34,723 nt of DNA from Nitrospiraceae bacterium (GTDB lineage Bacteria; Nitrospirota; Nitrospiria; Nitrospirales; Nitrospiraceae), in the NCBI GenBank assembly GCA_014534095.1, contig JACVSD010000007.1, positions 1 through 34,723 on the forward strand. The letters are read 5' to 3'. Of the stretch, positions 14,709 through 22,675 are shown one piece after another. The notes below the pieces were generated by a model that saw nothing but the letters and a program-made list of their open reading frames with translations, did no database searches and was not told the DNA's origin. The translations under genes and the position numbers were made by a program. The number at the start of each line of letters is the position of its first letter. The stretch's first letter is position 1.

Positions 14709-15263
14709 ATGCGTGAGACGGTCTTCATCGGGTTCGGATCGAACGTCGGAAACCGTCTCGACTTCTGCGACCGTGCGGTCACGCTCCTCAGCTTGCTGCC
14801 ACATTCTGAGGTGGCGGGGGTGTCGCCGTTGTATGAGACGGAACCCGTCTCGGACCATGCGCACCCGGGCTCCGGGTGGTTCCTCAACGGGGTCGTACAG
14901 TTGCAGACGGATATCACGCCCGCAAGTCTCATCACCGTGTGCCGCGAAATCGAACGATCACTGGGGCGCGATGAGGCCGATCGCAAAGGTCCCCGGACGC
15001 TGGATCTCGACATCTTGTTTTACGGCCACCGGATCATTCAGGAGACTGACCTCATCATCCCCCACCCGCGCTTGCACCAGCGCCGATTCGTGTTGATACC
15101 CTTGGCCGATCTCGACTCAACGTGGGAGCATCCCGTCCTGCACCGGACAGTCGCACAGCTCCTGAACGAAACGGCTAGTGCCGGCGTCGTCCGGCGGCTG
15201 AATCCGCAGCCCTCGACGCGCTATGGCACGCGTCCGAATTGCGACGCCCGACCCCCGTCATGA
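14709..15263 (+). CDS. folK: 2-amino-4-hydroxy-6-hydroxymethyldihydropteridine pyrophosphokinase (FolK)
   Basis: FolK transfers pyrophosphate from ATP to 6-hydroxymethyl-7,8-dihydropterin, the step before dihydropteroate synthase in folate synthesis. The 184-residue product has FIGFGSNVGNRLD (6-18), SPLYETEPV (39-47), WFLNGVVQLQT (57-67) and the metal-binding block GPRTLDLDILFYG (94-106), whose aspartates 99 and 101 bind magnesium. IPHPRLHQRRFVLIPL closes the domain. It is slightly longer than the common 160 residues because of a C-terminal tail. The ATG at 14709 is chosen for the standard family start; no strong ribosome site precedes it because the inverted repeat occupies that spot. Its stop overlaps the panC start (ATGA), so the two are coupled. 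Confidence 0.95.
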   Translation: MRETVFIGFGSNVGNRLDFCDRAVTLLSLLPHSEVAGVSPLYETEPVSDHAHPGSGWFLNGVVQLQTDITPASLITVCREIERSLGRDEADRKGPRTLDLDILFYGHRIIQETDLIIPHPRLHQRRFVLIPLADLDSTWEHPVLHRTVAQLLNETASAGVVRRLNPQPSTRYGTRPNCDARPPS

Positions 15264-16123
15264 AGATCATGCATTCGCCTCGAGCCGTGACGGCGTGGAG
15301 CGCTCGCTTACGCCGCGAGGGCATCACGATCGGGCTCGTGCCGACGATGGGCGCCCTGCATGAGGGGCATCGCGCGTTGATTCGCGCGGCGCGGCTGCGC
15401 TGCGATGCACTTGTCGTAAGCCTCTTCGTGAACCCCGCGCAATTTGGGCCGCGGGAGGATCTGGCGACCTATCCGCGCACGATCGGCCGCGACCGCGCGC
15501 TTTGCCGGAAGGAAGGCGTCGATGTCTGCTTTGAGCCCAGCGCCCTGTCTATGTATCCCAGCGGCTTTCAGACGGTGGTAGCGGTCCCGGCCCTGGCCCG
15601 TCGATGGGAAGGGGATCTTCGCCCGCATCATTTTTCCGGCGTTGCGACGGTGGTGACCAAGTTGTTCGGCATCGTCCGTCCGCAGATTGCGCTCTTCGGC
15701 CAGAAAGACTTTCAACAGGCAGCAGTAGTCCGGCAATTGGTCGACGACCTGAATCTTGACGTGAAGATCGTGGTTCATCCGACTATTCGAGAAGCGGACG
15801 GACTCGCCATGAGTTCGCGCAACGTCTATCTGTCGGAGAAGGACCGGACCATCGCCGCAATACTCTATCGCAGTCTGCAAGCAGGAGCCGCGGCCATTCG
15901 AGAAGGCGAACGGGACGCGAGGACCGTTGAACGCGTGATGACGACCGTCGTCCGCCGTGAGCCGACGGTGACCATCGACTACCTCGCCGCCTGCGATGCA
16001 CGCACGTTGGAGCCGCTGACCGCGATTGCTCGGCGCACGATCCTTCTTGGCGCGATTCGCCTGCGATCCGTGCGCTTGATCGATAACCTGCTCGTCTCCG
16101 CCACTGCCCGCCACCGACCGTAG
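15260..16123 (+). CDS. panC: Pantothenate synthetase (PanC)
   Basis: PanC condenses pantoate with beta-alanine using ATP to make pantothenate, the precursor of coenzyme A. The 287-residue protein has the nucleotidyl-transferase motif PTMGALHEGH (28-37), FVNPAQFGP (56-64), FGQKDFQQ (146-153) and MSSRNVYLS (184-192), all intact. The ATG at 15260 overlaps the folK stop by four bases (ATGA); an internal ATG at 15269 is less likely. Coupling of folK and panC is common, since both pathways share pantoate/folate chemistry through PanB. No panB or panD is in the window. The gene is followed by a hairpin at 16133 between convergent genes. Confidence 0.96.
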   Translation: MKIMHSPRAVTAWSARLRREGITIGLVPTMGALHEGHRALIRAARLRCDALVVSLFVNPAQFGPREDLATYPRTIGRDRALCRKEGVDVCFEPSALSMYPSGFQTVVAVPALARRWEGDLRPHHFSGVATVVTKLFGIVRPQIALFGQKDFQQAAVVRQLVDDLNLDVKIVVHPTIREADGLAMSSRNVYLSEKDRTIAAILYRSLQAGAAAIREGERDARTVERVMTTVVRREPTVTIDYLAACDARTLEPLTAIARRTILLGAIRLRSVRLIDNLLVSATARHRP

Positions 16124-16132
16124 GGGCGTTGT

Positions 16133-16156
16133 GAATGCGCCGGGTCCCGCGCATTC
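16133..16156. terminator. Hairpin between convergent panC and PilZ genes
   Basis: GAATGCGC (16133-16140) and GCGCATTC (16149-16156) form a perfect 8-bp stem around an 8-base loop, nine bases after the panC stop and nine before the end of the opposing gene. It is symmetric, so it can serve both strands; neither side has a clear U-tract. Confidence 0.5.
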
Positions 16157-16165
16157 TGCGCGCGG

Positions 16166-16690
16166 TCAAGAATAGCCGCTTGAATGAAGGTTCTGTCCGA
16201 CCAACAGGTTGAGTACGACCTGACTGAGCCGGGTTTTCTCGCACCCTTCGAACTCCAGGAAGCGCACTCCCATCGAGGCCGGCCGCGTCGTGCAGACCAT
16301 GGCGGTCCGAATCGTGATCTTGTGTTGTTCAGAAGCCGGCTTAATGACCAGTTCGAGAAAGGTGCCCGATGGGAGCGCAGGTGACGCCTCGATCGTGCAC
16401 CCGGCCATCGAAATATCCGTCACCCGGGGACGCCATCGGAGCGCCTTGTCGGTGAAGACGTGGGCCCGAAAGGATGCAGGCAATCGTCGAAACTGACGCC
16501 GATCCAACGATTGCGTGCCGTTGGGCGAAGAAGACCAAAACGCGTGAAACTGCTCGGTGCAGAGCTGACAACGGAAGGGAAAGATCTTGACGCAGTTGAG
16601 GACCTGCGCCAGGGCTCCTTGGTGGCGGGTTACCCGCACAAAGGGCGTGCCGCAACGCGGGCAGTGCAGCTTGATTATGGCGTGCCGCAC
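16166..16690 (-). CDS. PilZ-domain protein with N-terminal zinc ribbon
   Basis: A 174-residue protein with two parts. Residues 1-50 hold two CxxC pairs, CPRC (10-13) and CQLC (41-44), that should form a zinc ribbon. Residues about 62-165 form a PilZ domain with the c-di-GMP-binding arginines in RRQFRRLP (64-71) and the partner motif DISMAG (92-97), followed by GVRFLEF near the end. Both halves of the ligand motif are present, so c-di-GMP binding is likely. The GTG at 16690 is the only start that keeps the first CxxC; it overlaps the end of the MazG-like gene by 16 bases, so translation is probably coupled. It is the last gene after rmuC and the MazG-like gene. A role linking second-messenger signalling to these is speculative. 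Confidence 0.85.
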   Translation of the reverse strand: MRHAIIKLHCPRCGTPFVRVTRHQGALAQVLNCVKIFPFRCQLCTEQFHAFWSSSPNGTQSLDRRQFRRLPASFRAHVFTDKALRWRPRVTDISMAGCTIEASPALPSGTFLELVIKPASEQHKITIRTAMVCTTRPASMGVRFLEFEGCEKTRLSQVVLNLLVGQNLHSSGYS

Positions 16691-17109
16691 GAGTCTTGCC
16701 GAATGTCTTGAGCCGGTTGGTCTTCGGCCCCCCTCGACTTGCCTTGCGCCTCGAGGATGGGGACGAGGCAGGCGGGCGAATAGGTCGGCGGCTTAACCCA
16801 TTTTCCATCGTCGCGTTTGTAGCCTCCGACCTTGCTCATGTTCGAGCGGTGAACCTCCTGAAACACGGGTTCCATATCAATGCCGTAAGACACGGCGGTG
16901 CCGTATGCCACGTACAGCAAGTCCGCCAGCTCTTTCGCAATCTCGGCAAGACTCTCCTGGCCGAGGGCTTCCTTGAGTTCGTCGAATTCTTCCTGAATCA
17001 ATCGGACGCGGAGCTCTTTCGTCGAACCCTCGGGGATGGCCGGTCGTGATTGGATCAGGATGTCGAATTGACGATGAAACTCTTCGACCATCGACTGCTC
17101 GTCCGTCAT
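16675..17109 (-). CDS. MazG-like / PRA-PH family nucleotide pyrophosphohydrolase
   Basis: A 144-residue all-alpha NTP pyrophosphohydrolase. The metal-binding pattern EExxE (E40, E41, E44 in IQEEFDELKEAL) and ExxD (E60, D63 in AKELADLLYV) is complete, and HRSNMSKVGG (87-96) supplies the usual downstream Asn and Lys. Family members hydrolyse NTPs or dNTPs to monophosphates and clean damaged nucleotides from the pool; the phosphoribosyl-ATP pyrophosphohydrolase branch does this in histidine synthesis. No his genes are nearby, so a house-cleaning role is more likely. CAGGAG stands five bases before the ATG at 17109. It follows rmuC by 18 bases and overlaps the PilZ gene. Confidence 0.88.
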   Translation of the reverse strand: MTDEQSMVEEFHRQFDILIQSRPAIPEGSTKELRVRLIQEEFDELKEALGQESLAEIAKELADLLYVAYGTAVSYGIDMEPVFQEVHRSNMSKVGGYKRDDGKWVKPPTYSPACLVPILEAQGKSRGAEDQPAQDIRQDSCGTP

Positions 17110-17127
17110 GCCTGCTCCTGTTTGTCG

Positions 17128-18486
17128 CTATTCCACGTCAAAAGGCAACGATTTCCGGGGCAGGAGTTCCGCCGGCTCGAGCAGCGGAATGTCCTTATCC
17201 GACGAGACGCCTAACTCTTTGAAACGCCTCGCGGCCGGAAGAATACGGGTCTCCAACGACCCGACAGCGCGATTGTAGGCGGACACGCTTTTGCCCAGCG
17301 CCTGCCCCACGTCGTTCACATGTTCGGCCAAGACGGCCATGCGCTCATACAAATCTTTCCCCAATCGCCCGGCTTCCTCCGCATGCGCGGCCAACTGTTC
17401 TTGCCGCCACCCGTAGGCCACCGCCCGCAACAAGGCAATCAGCGTCGCCGGCGTTGCCAACACGACGCTGCGGGCAAACCCTTCCTCCATCAAGCAAGGG
17501 TCCTGGTCCAGCGCGGCCCCGAGGAACTGCTCGCCTGGCAGGAACAGCACGACGAACTCCGGAGCCCGCTCAAACTGGGTCCAATAGGCCTTTAAGGATA
17601 ACTCATCCATGCGACTCCGCACCTGGTCCGCGTGACGCCGCAACGCCTCCGCCCGCTGCTGCTCGTGTTGGGCCTCATGCGCATCCAGATACGCTGCGAG
17701 CACCGTCTTGGCATCCACAATGATATGCCGGCCGCCGGGCAACCGGACGATCATGTCGGGACGAAACCGTCCGCCATCTCCGGTAACCGTCGTCTGCTCG
17801 GTGAAGTCGCAGTGCTCGACCATGCCGGCCAATTCCGCGACCCGCTTGAGCGTGATCTCCCCCCACTGACCGCGGATTTGCGGCGCGCGCAGCGCTTTGA
17901 CCAGATTGCCGGTCTCCTGCTGCAGGCGCTGATGCGACTCCGCCAACGATCGCAGGTGTTGATCCAACCCGCCATAGGCGGACTGACGTGATTGTTCGAG
18001 CAACCGCATCTGTTCGTCGTAACGCTGGAGCGAGTCGTGGAGCGGACGCACCAGCCCATCGATCGCCTGTTGGCGCTGGGCAAGCTCCCCTTCGGCTTTG
18101 GCTTGCAGGGTTTCAAATGACACTGCGGCCAACTTGAGGAAGGCATCGTTGTTATGCTTCAGCGCTTCGCCGGACAAAGCTTGAAAGGACCCCACCAGCT
18201 CCTCGCGGGCCTGGGCCAATAGGGTTTTTTGGTCCGCCAACTGCCGGGTTGCTTCGACCATGCGCGTGTCGGCGGCGACGCGCGCTTGCTGCGCATCCGC
18301 CAAATCACGGCGAAGCGTCGCACCCTCCTCGCGCTCGTGCGCGAGCGCTTTGCGCAACTCTTCGACGGTGGCTTCGGCTCGCTGCGAGGCCCCGCGCAAC
18401 CGGCTCGAAGCCCAGAGCCCCATGAAGGTCCCGCCGAGCAGCAGACCGATACCCAGACCGGTTATGAGGGTCATCGTCTCAGTCAT
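17128..18486 (-). CDS. rmuC: DNA recombination protein RmuC
   Basis: RmuC proteins limit inversions at short inverted repeats and are thought to be nuclease-like. The 452-residue product has an N-terminal membrane span (about residues 6-26), a long coiled coil (35-190, rich in Glu, Gln, Arg) and the RmuC core. The core is marked by ALRAPQIRGQWGE (198-210), EHCDFTEQTTV, RPDMIVRLPGGRHIIVDAKT and FLPGEQFLGAAL. The nuclease-like core residues (the aspartate in RPDM, the DAK triad) are visible. The ATG at 18486 is chosen because GAGGGGGGAA precedes it; an upstream frame extension of 42 codons looks non-coding. It heads the rmuC-mazG-pilZ operon. Confidence 0.92.
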   Translation of the reverse strand: MTETMTLITGLGIGLLLGGTFMGLWASSRLRGASQRAEATVEELRKALAHEREEGATLRRDLADAQQARVAADTRMVEATRQLADQKTLLAQAREELVGSFQALSGEALKHNNDAFLKLAAVSFETLQAKAEGELAQRQQAIDGLVRPLHDSLQRYDEQMRLLEQSRQSAYGGLDQHLRSLAESHQRLQQETGNLVKALRAPQIRGQWGEITLKRVAELAGMVEHCDFTEQTTVTGDGGRFRPDMIVRLPGGRHIIVDAKTVLAAYLDAHEAQHEQQRAEALRRHADQVRSRMDELSLKAYWTQFERAPEFVVLFLPGEQFLGAALDQDPCLMEEGFARSVVLATPATLIALLRAVAYGWRQEQLAAHAEEAGRLGKDLYERMAVLAEHVNDVGQALGKSVSAYNRAVGSLETRILPAARRFKELGVSSDKDIPLLEPAELLPRKSLPFDVE

Positions 18487-18635
18487 GCGTTCCCCCCTCT
18501 CTCCCATCACGGGCCGCCGACCGACAGGTGCATCACGGTAATGAAAATCTAACAGGCGTGAAACCGGTCGCAGGGTACGCAAATGGTCATCAAAGGTCAA
18601 CCAGCAGGCCAACGAGTCACTGTGCGGCCATAGGA

Positions 18636-21263
18636 TTACGAATCATGAGGCTCCATGATCGTCCCGGCGCTCGCGTCTAGCCGGACGACTTGCCCGTCCC
18701 GAAGTCGCGTCATCGCTCCCTCCACGTTGGCGACAGTCGGCAATCCGTATTCGCGCGCGATGATCGCGCCGTGAGACAGTGCGCCGCCCAGCTCCACGAT
18801 CAGGCCGCCGGCGACGCCAAACAGCGGTGTCAGACCGGGGTCGATTACGGGGGCCACCACGATGTCGCCGGGCGTCACCTTGGGCCAATCGAGAGTCGAC
18901 CGCACAAGGCGTACAGCACCGGTCACGGAGCCTACGCTGATGGAAAGCCCCCGTAACACCCCATCGCGCCTGGGCTCCGTCGGCTGCGGCATCACGCCGT
19001 CCTCAGGCCAATCGCGGATCGTGTCCGGAACGGGCATCGATAGGTGGCGCGCCCGCTCGGCTCGGCGACGGGCAACCAGCGCCTTCCAATCCCGCTGCTC
19101 ACGCGCCACAAGACTCGTCCGCTCGTGCAACGTCACAAAAAATACGTCATCCGGCTGCTCCAGCATGCCTTCTGAAACGAGCCGGTCACCGAGTTGGCGC
19201 AACAGCTGCCGCGCGGCGGTTGAGTAATACATCAAATGGTGCCGGTTCGCCTCTCGTAAGGTGAAGAATCGGGTCAAGCGCCGATACCACCAGCGGAAGA
19301 GCATCCAACGATCCCACCGCCAGCCCAGACGGCGCCTGATTTCACGGAGCGCGTCCCGGCGGCACTGCGCCTGTCGCGTGACACGATCGGCCCCCGACAG
19401 GGCCGGCGGCTGCATCTGGGTGCGCACGACCGCGAGGATGGACTCAGGCTGCTCCGCGATCCGCGCGGACATGACGTCCGATTCGCCGACACCGCGATGT
19501 CCGTACTCCTCTAGAAACGAGTCGAATCGCCGAAGAAAGTCCGTGCCGGCCAAGCGGTCCCGATAGCCTACCGGGTTCCATGGATCCGCAGTAAACCATT
19601 GCCGGACGGTCGGCTCGCTGCGCGCCGCCTCCGCCATATCCGCAACTCGCAAGATCTGCAGCGCGCTGATGACGGTGCCCTGTCCCTGCAGGGCGGCATT
19701 AAGCAAACTCCGCCAATCCGGTCCCAGCCATCGGGGCAGCAGCCGGCTGAAGGCTTGCAGGCAATGGCCGACGCCCGCGACGATCCCGAACGTGACCTCG
19801 TGGCCATCGAGCCACTGCGCAAGCGCATCCAATCGAGCAGCTAGCTCATCGAGAGACAACGGCCTGAGGCGATCAGGGTGGAAGTCCCCGACCCGCGCTT
19901 TCATCTCGGCGAACCACATTGGTCCCTGCTTCATCCCGCGGCGCATTTCGAGAAGGATCCGCCATCCCGCTCGCAAGAGAGCCGACCCTTCCATCGGTGT
20001 GACGGGAGGAACGGTGACCAACGGTTGCCCGCCCATGTGTTCGACGTTGAAGGCCGGGTCACTTCTTAGTTGGGCCACCAAGACGTGAAAGAGCGTGGCG
20101 TTCAGATAAGGCCGCCCATGCAGGACGCGAACCGTCGACAAGCCCTCAGGAATCCGGCAGCCGAGCCGTCGATAATGGGACACGATGTGAGCATCCATGA
20201 AGTATTCCAGAAACGAGAGTCCGAGCGGACTTGGGACCTCCGGCATCGTTTCCTTCAAATTGGCCCGGGACCACTCACAGTCCTCATTGGTCAACTCCGA
20301 CGCAGGACGGATGCCGGTCGTAATGGGCCGCGCCTGGAGAAGCCATAGCTGCGTCGCATCGAAGAGCCATTCGACATCGACCGGATGACCCCACGCGTGC
20401 TCGACTGCTTTGGCGCGCCGGGCAAGCAGGAACAGCTCCTCATCCGACAGCGCGGGCGCGTGACGCGCCGGGACGGAAACCGGATGGCGGCAGAGGCCTT
20501 CCTCCAGCGACGGCGCCGCTCGCTCGCTCTTATCCGCAATGTGGCGCCGGCGAATGTGCAGGGGTTCCGCTGAAGCGCCCATTTCCACGACATACTCATC
20601 GGGCATGGCCGTTCCGTCGACGAGCGGAGCAGCCAGCCCCAGGACGGCACTGATCGCCACATGATTGGCGCGTCCGCTCACCGGATGGATCGAATAGGCC
20701 ACCCCTGCCGCTCGGGCCTCGAGCAGCGGCTGCAAGATGACGGCCATGGCGGGCAGATGACGTTCTAGCTGCCGTTCACGCATGTATCGCAGCACCGGTT
20801 CTTGCCACACGGAGGCCCAGGTCTCGATAACGGCCTTGCCCAGGTGGATGAACGGCACGCCGAGATCCGTGCGATACAGGCCGGCGAAGCTGGCTTGCGC
20901 TGCATCCTCATTGGTCGCCGACGACCGGACCGCCCAGGAGCAGTCCGTGCGCAGTTGCATATGCCGAAGCGCCTCTGTCCATGCGGCGGTCAGGTCGTCC
21001 ACATTGGCTGTTCGTATGCGGGCTTGACAATCCGCAAGTACCGCCTGTCGCTCGCCCTCGGGCAACTTGAAAACCCGGCTCCATGCTTCCGTGGGCGCGA
21101 AACCTACGGATTGCAGACCGCGCTCATAGGCCACGGTGGTCACACAGAGACCCGGAGGGACATCAAATCCGGCAGCGATGAGACGGGCGAGGCCCGCGGC
21201 CTTACCGCCGGCCACGCGTGGGTCGTTCGCCTCAGATAATGACAGGATGAGCGGGGGGGGCAT
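18636..21263 (-). CDS. PEP synthase / rifampicin phosphotransferase-like three-domain enzyme
   Basis: An 875-residue dikinase-type enzyme. Residues 1-320 are the PPDK/PEP-synthase ATP-binding domain, with GGKAAGLARL (19-28), WAVRSSATNED (110-120) and DVEWLFDATQLWLLQARPIT at its end. A central domain of about 430 residues starts with WSRANLKETMPEVPSPLG. The C-terminal swivelling domain carries the catalytic histidine in GGALSHGAIIAREYGLPTV (H831). Length and order match rifampicin phosphotransferases (ATP, drug-binding, His domains) rather than true PEP synthase, which ends in a PEP-binding barrel that is missing here. The acceptor is unknown; resistance to rifampicin is not shown. AGGA stands about eight bases before the ATG. 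Eight Cs follow the start directly. It is 59 bases after the glycerate kinase gene. Confidence 0.85.
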   Translation of the reverse strand: MPPPLILSLSEANDPRVAGGKAAGLARLIAAGFDVPPGLCVTTVAYERGLQSVGFAPTEAWSRVFKLPEGERQAVLADCQARIRTANVDDLTAAWTEALRHMQLRTDCSWAVRSSATNEDAAQASFAGLYRTDLGVPFIHLGKAVIETWASVWQEPVLRYMRERQLERHLPAMAVILQPLLEARAAGVAYSIHPVSGRANHVAISAVLGLAAPLVDGTAMPDEYVVEMGASAEPLHIRRRHIADKSERAAPSLEEGLCRHPVSVPARHAPALSDEELFLLARRAKAVEHAWGHPVDVEWLFDATQLWLLQARPITTGIRPASELTNEDCEWSRANLKETMPEVPSPLGLSFLEYFMDAHIVSHYRRLGCRIPEGLSTVRVLHGRPYLNATLFHVLVAQLRSDPAFNVEHMGGQPLVTVPPVTPMEGSALLRAGWRILLEMRRGMKQGPMWFAEMKARVGDFHPDRLRPLSLDELAARLDALAQWLDGHEVTFGIVAGVGHCLQAFSRLLPRWLGPDWRSLLNAALQGQGTVISALQILRVADMAEAARSEPTVRQWFTADPWNPVGYRDRLAGTDFLRRFDSFLEEYGHRGVGESDVMSARIAEQPESILAVVRTQMQPPALSGADRVTRQAQCRRDALREIRRRLGWRWDRWMLFRWWYRRLTRFFTLREANRHHLMYYSTAARQLLRQLGDRLVSEGMLEQPDDVFFVTLHERTSLVAREQRDWKALVARRRAERARHLSMPVPDTIRDWPEDGVMPQPTEPRRDGVLRGLSISVGSVTGAVRLVRSTLDWPKVTPGDIVVAPVIDPGLTPLFGVAGGLIVELGGALSHGAIIAREYGLPTVANVEGAMTRLRDGQVVRLDASAGTIMEPHDS

Positions 21264-21322
21264 GCATGGATCCTAAACAGCACCGACTACGAACACAATG
21301 CGATAGGCGACTCGACACGAGA

Positions 21323-22660
21323 TCACAGGGCCAGGAAGAGATATACATCGTTCACGTTGGTGCCGGTTGGGCCGGTGCGGATATGGCACCGCAGGGCCTG
21401 CAATACCGGGTACGTGTCGTGCCGTGCCAGAGCCGTTCTGAGATCGATGTTTCGAGATCGCGCCCGCTCGGCAGTCGTCCCGCTGACGATCGCGCCGGCC
21501 GCGTCCGTCGGGCCATCCGTCCCGTCTGTTCCCACCGCCGCCATCCAGACATTCGGGAATCCCGCAATAGCCAATGCCGCCGCGACGGCGAACTCCTGCG
21601 CACGGCCGCCGCGACCGCGGCCGGTCACGCTCACCGTGGTCTCCCCTCCGGCCACCAGGCAGCAGGGACGCGGCAAGGCGTCCGTTCCACTGATCATGCG
21701 CAGCCCGAGAGCGGCCATCTCTCGCGCCGCAATCCGGCTTTCTCCCGTGAGCGGAGCCGGAAGTTCCACCGTGCGGAGCCCGCACCGACAGGCAGCCCGA
21801 CTTACGGCGGCCAGCATCACGCGATTGTTGCCAATAATTGCATGATGCACGCGACGCCGCATGGACCAGCCTGGCTTCAATGTCTCAGAGGCCCCACCGA
21901 CATGGCCCTTCTGCAGATAGCCTACGACCGATCTGGGAGTCCGGCGCCACAGCTTATATCGTCGCAACACTGCGATCGCGTCGGCAAAGGTGGTCGGATC
22001 GGGAGCCGTCGGTCCGGACCCGATCGATCCGAGATCGTCGCCGAGGACGTCAGACAGGGCCAGCGTGGCCACCGTCGCCTTCGTCGAACGAACCAGGCCT
22101 CCTCCTTTGAGAAGCGAGAGATGCTTCCGCACGGTATTGATCTCCTGAATGGTGGCACCGGATCTCAAGAGCAGGCGCGTCGTCTGCTGCTTATCCCGTA
22201 GTGTGACACCTGGCACGGGAGCCGGCAGGAGGCTGGATGCGCCGCCGGACAGCAGTACGAGGAGGAAATCACGGGACGTGAGCGTTGCAAGCAGGGCGCG
22301 TAGCCTCACGGCAGCTTGAAGGCCGGCGCGATCCGGGACCGGGTGGCCGGCTTCGACGAGGCTGACTTTTTCAATGCGTTCCTTGTGCCCCCACTTCACG
22401 ACAACCAGACCGCCCTCCAGCCGGCTTCCGAGAAGCTCCTCCAAGGCCTGCGCCATCCGGGCCGACGCTTTTCCTGCCCCGACGGCCAGGACGCGATCAT
22501 ACCGTCGGAGGTCATAGGTTTTACCAGGCACGCGCAGAATCATGCCGTCAAACGACACGGTGCGCAGCAACGCCTGGCGGGCGTCCGCCGCTTCAATCCC
22601 TGCGGTCATCATCGTCCGCAGCAATGCAGACGCGGGGGACGCAGGCAGTCGCAGGACCAT
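21323..22660 (-). CDS. Glycerate 2-kinase (GckA/MOFRL family)
   Basis: A 445-residue kinase that phosphorylates D-glycerate to 2-phosphoglycerate, feeding enolase and PEP. The N-terminal DUF4147 domain has AVGAGKASARMAQALE and LVLLSGGASSLLPAPVPG (about 150-170), then the GGGLV hinge (INTVRKHLSLLKGGGL). The C-terminal MOFRL domain has LVAGGETTVSVTGRGRGGR (about 338-356), GTDGTDGPTDAAGA and GPTGTNVNDVY near the end. All are intact. The gene lies 15 bases downstream of the lytic-transglycosylase stop and upstream of the dikinase gene, all on the minus strand. An earlier step giving glycerate (such as hydroxypyruvate or tartronate-semialdehyde reductase) is not in the window. Confidence 0.93.
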   Translation of the reverse strand: MVLRLPASPASALLRTMMTAGIEAADARQALLRTVSFDGMILRVPGKTYDLRRYDRVLAVGAGKASARMAQALEELLGSRLEGGLVVVKWGHKERIEKVSLVEAGHPVPDRAGLQAAVRLRALLATLTSRDFLLVLLSGGASSLLPAPVPGVTLRDKQQTTRLLLRSGATIQEINTVRKHLSLLKGGGLVRSTKATVATLALSDVLGDDLGSIGSGPTAPDPTTFADAIAVLRRYKLWRRTPRSVVGYLQKGHVGGASETLKPGWSMRRRVHHAIIGNNRVMLAAVSRAACRCGLRTVELPAPLTGESRIAAREMAALGLRMISGTDALPRPCCLVAGGETTVSVTGRGRGGRAQEFAVAAALAIAGFPNVWMAAVGTDGTDGPTDAAGAIVSGTTAERARSRNIDLRTALARHDTYPVLQALRCHIRTGPTGTNVNDVYLFLAL

Positions 22661-22675
22661 GACGTGACCGACGGG

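Noticed and set aside
18636..21263. Calling the dikinase-like gene a rifampicin-resistance gene
   Set aside because: Architecture fits the family, but the acceptor cannot be told from sequence and many relatives have unknown substrates.
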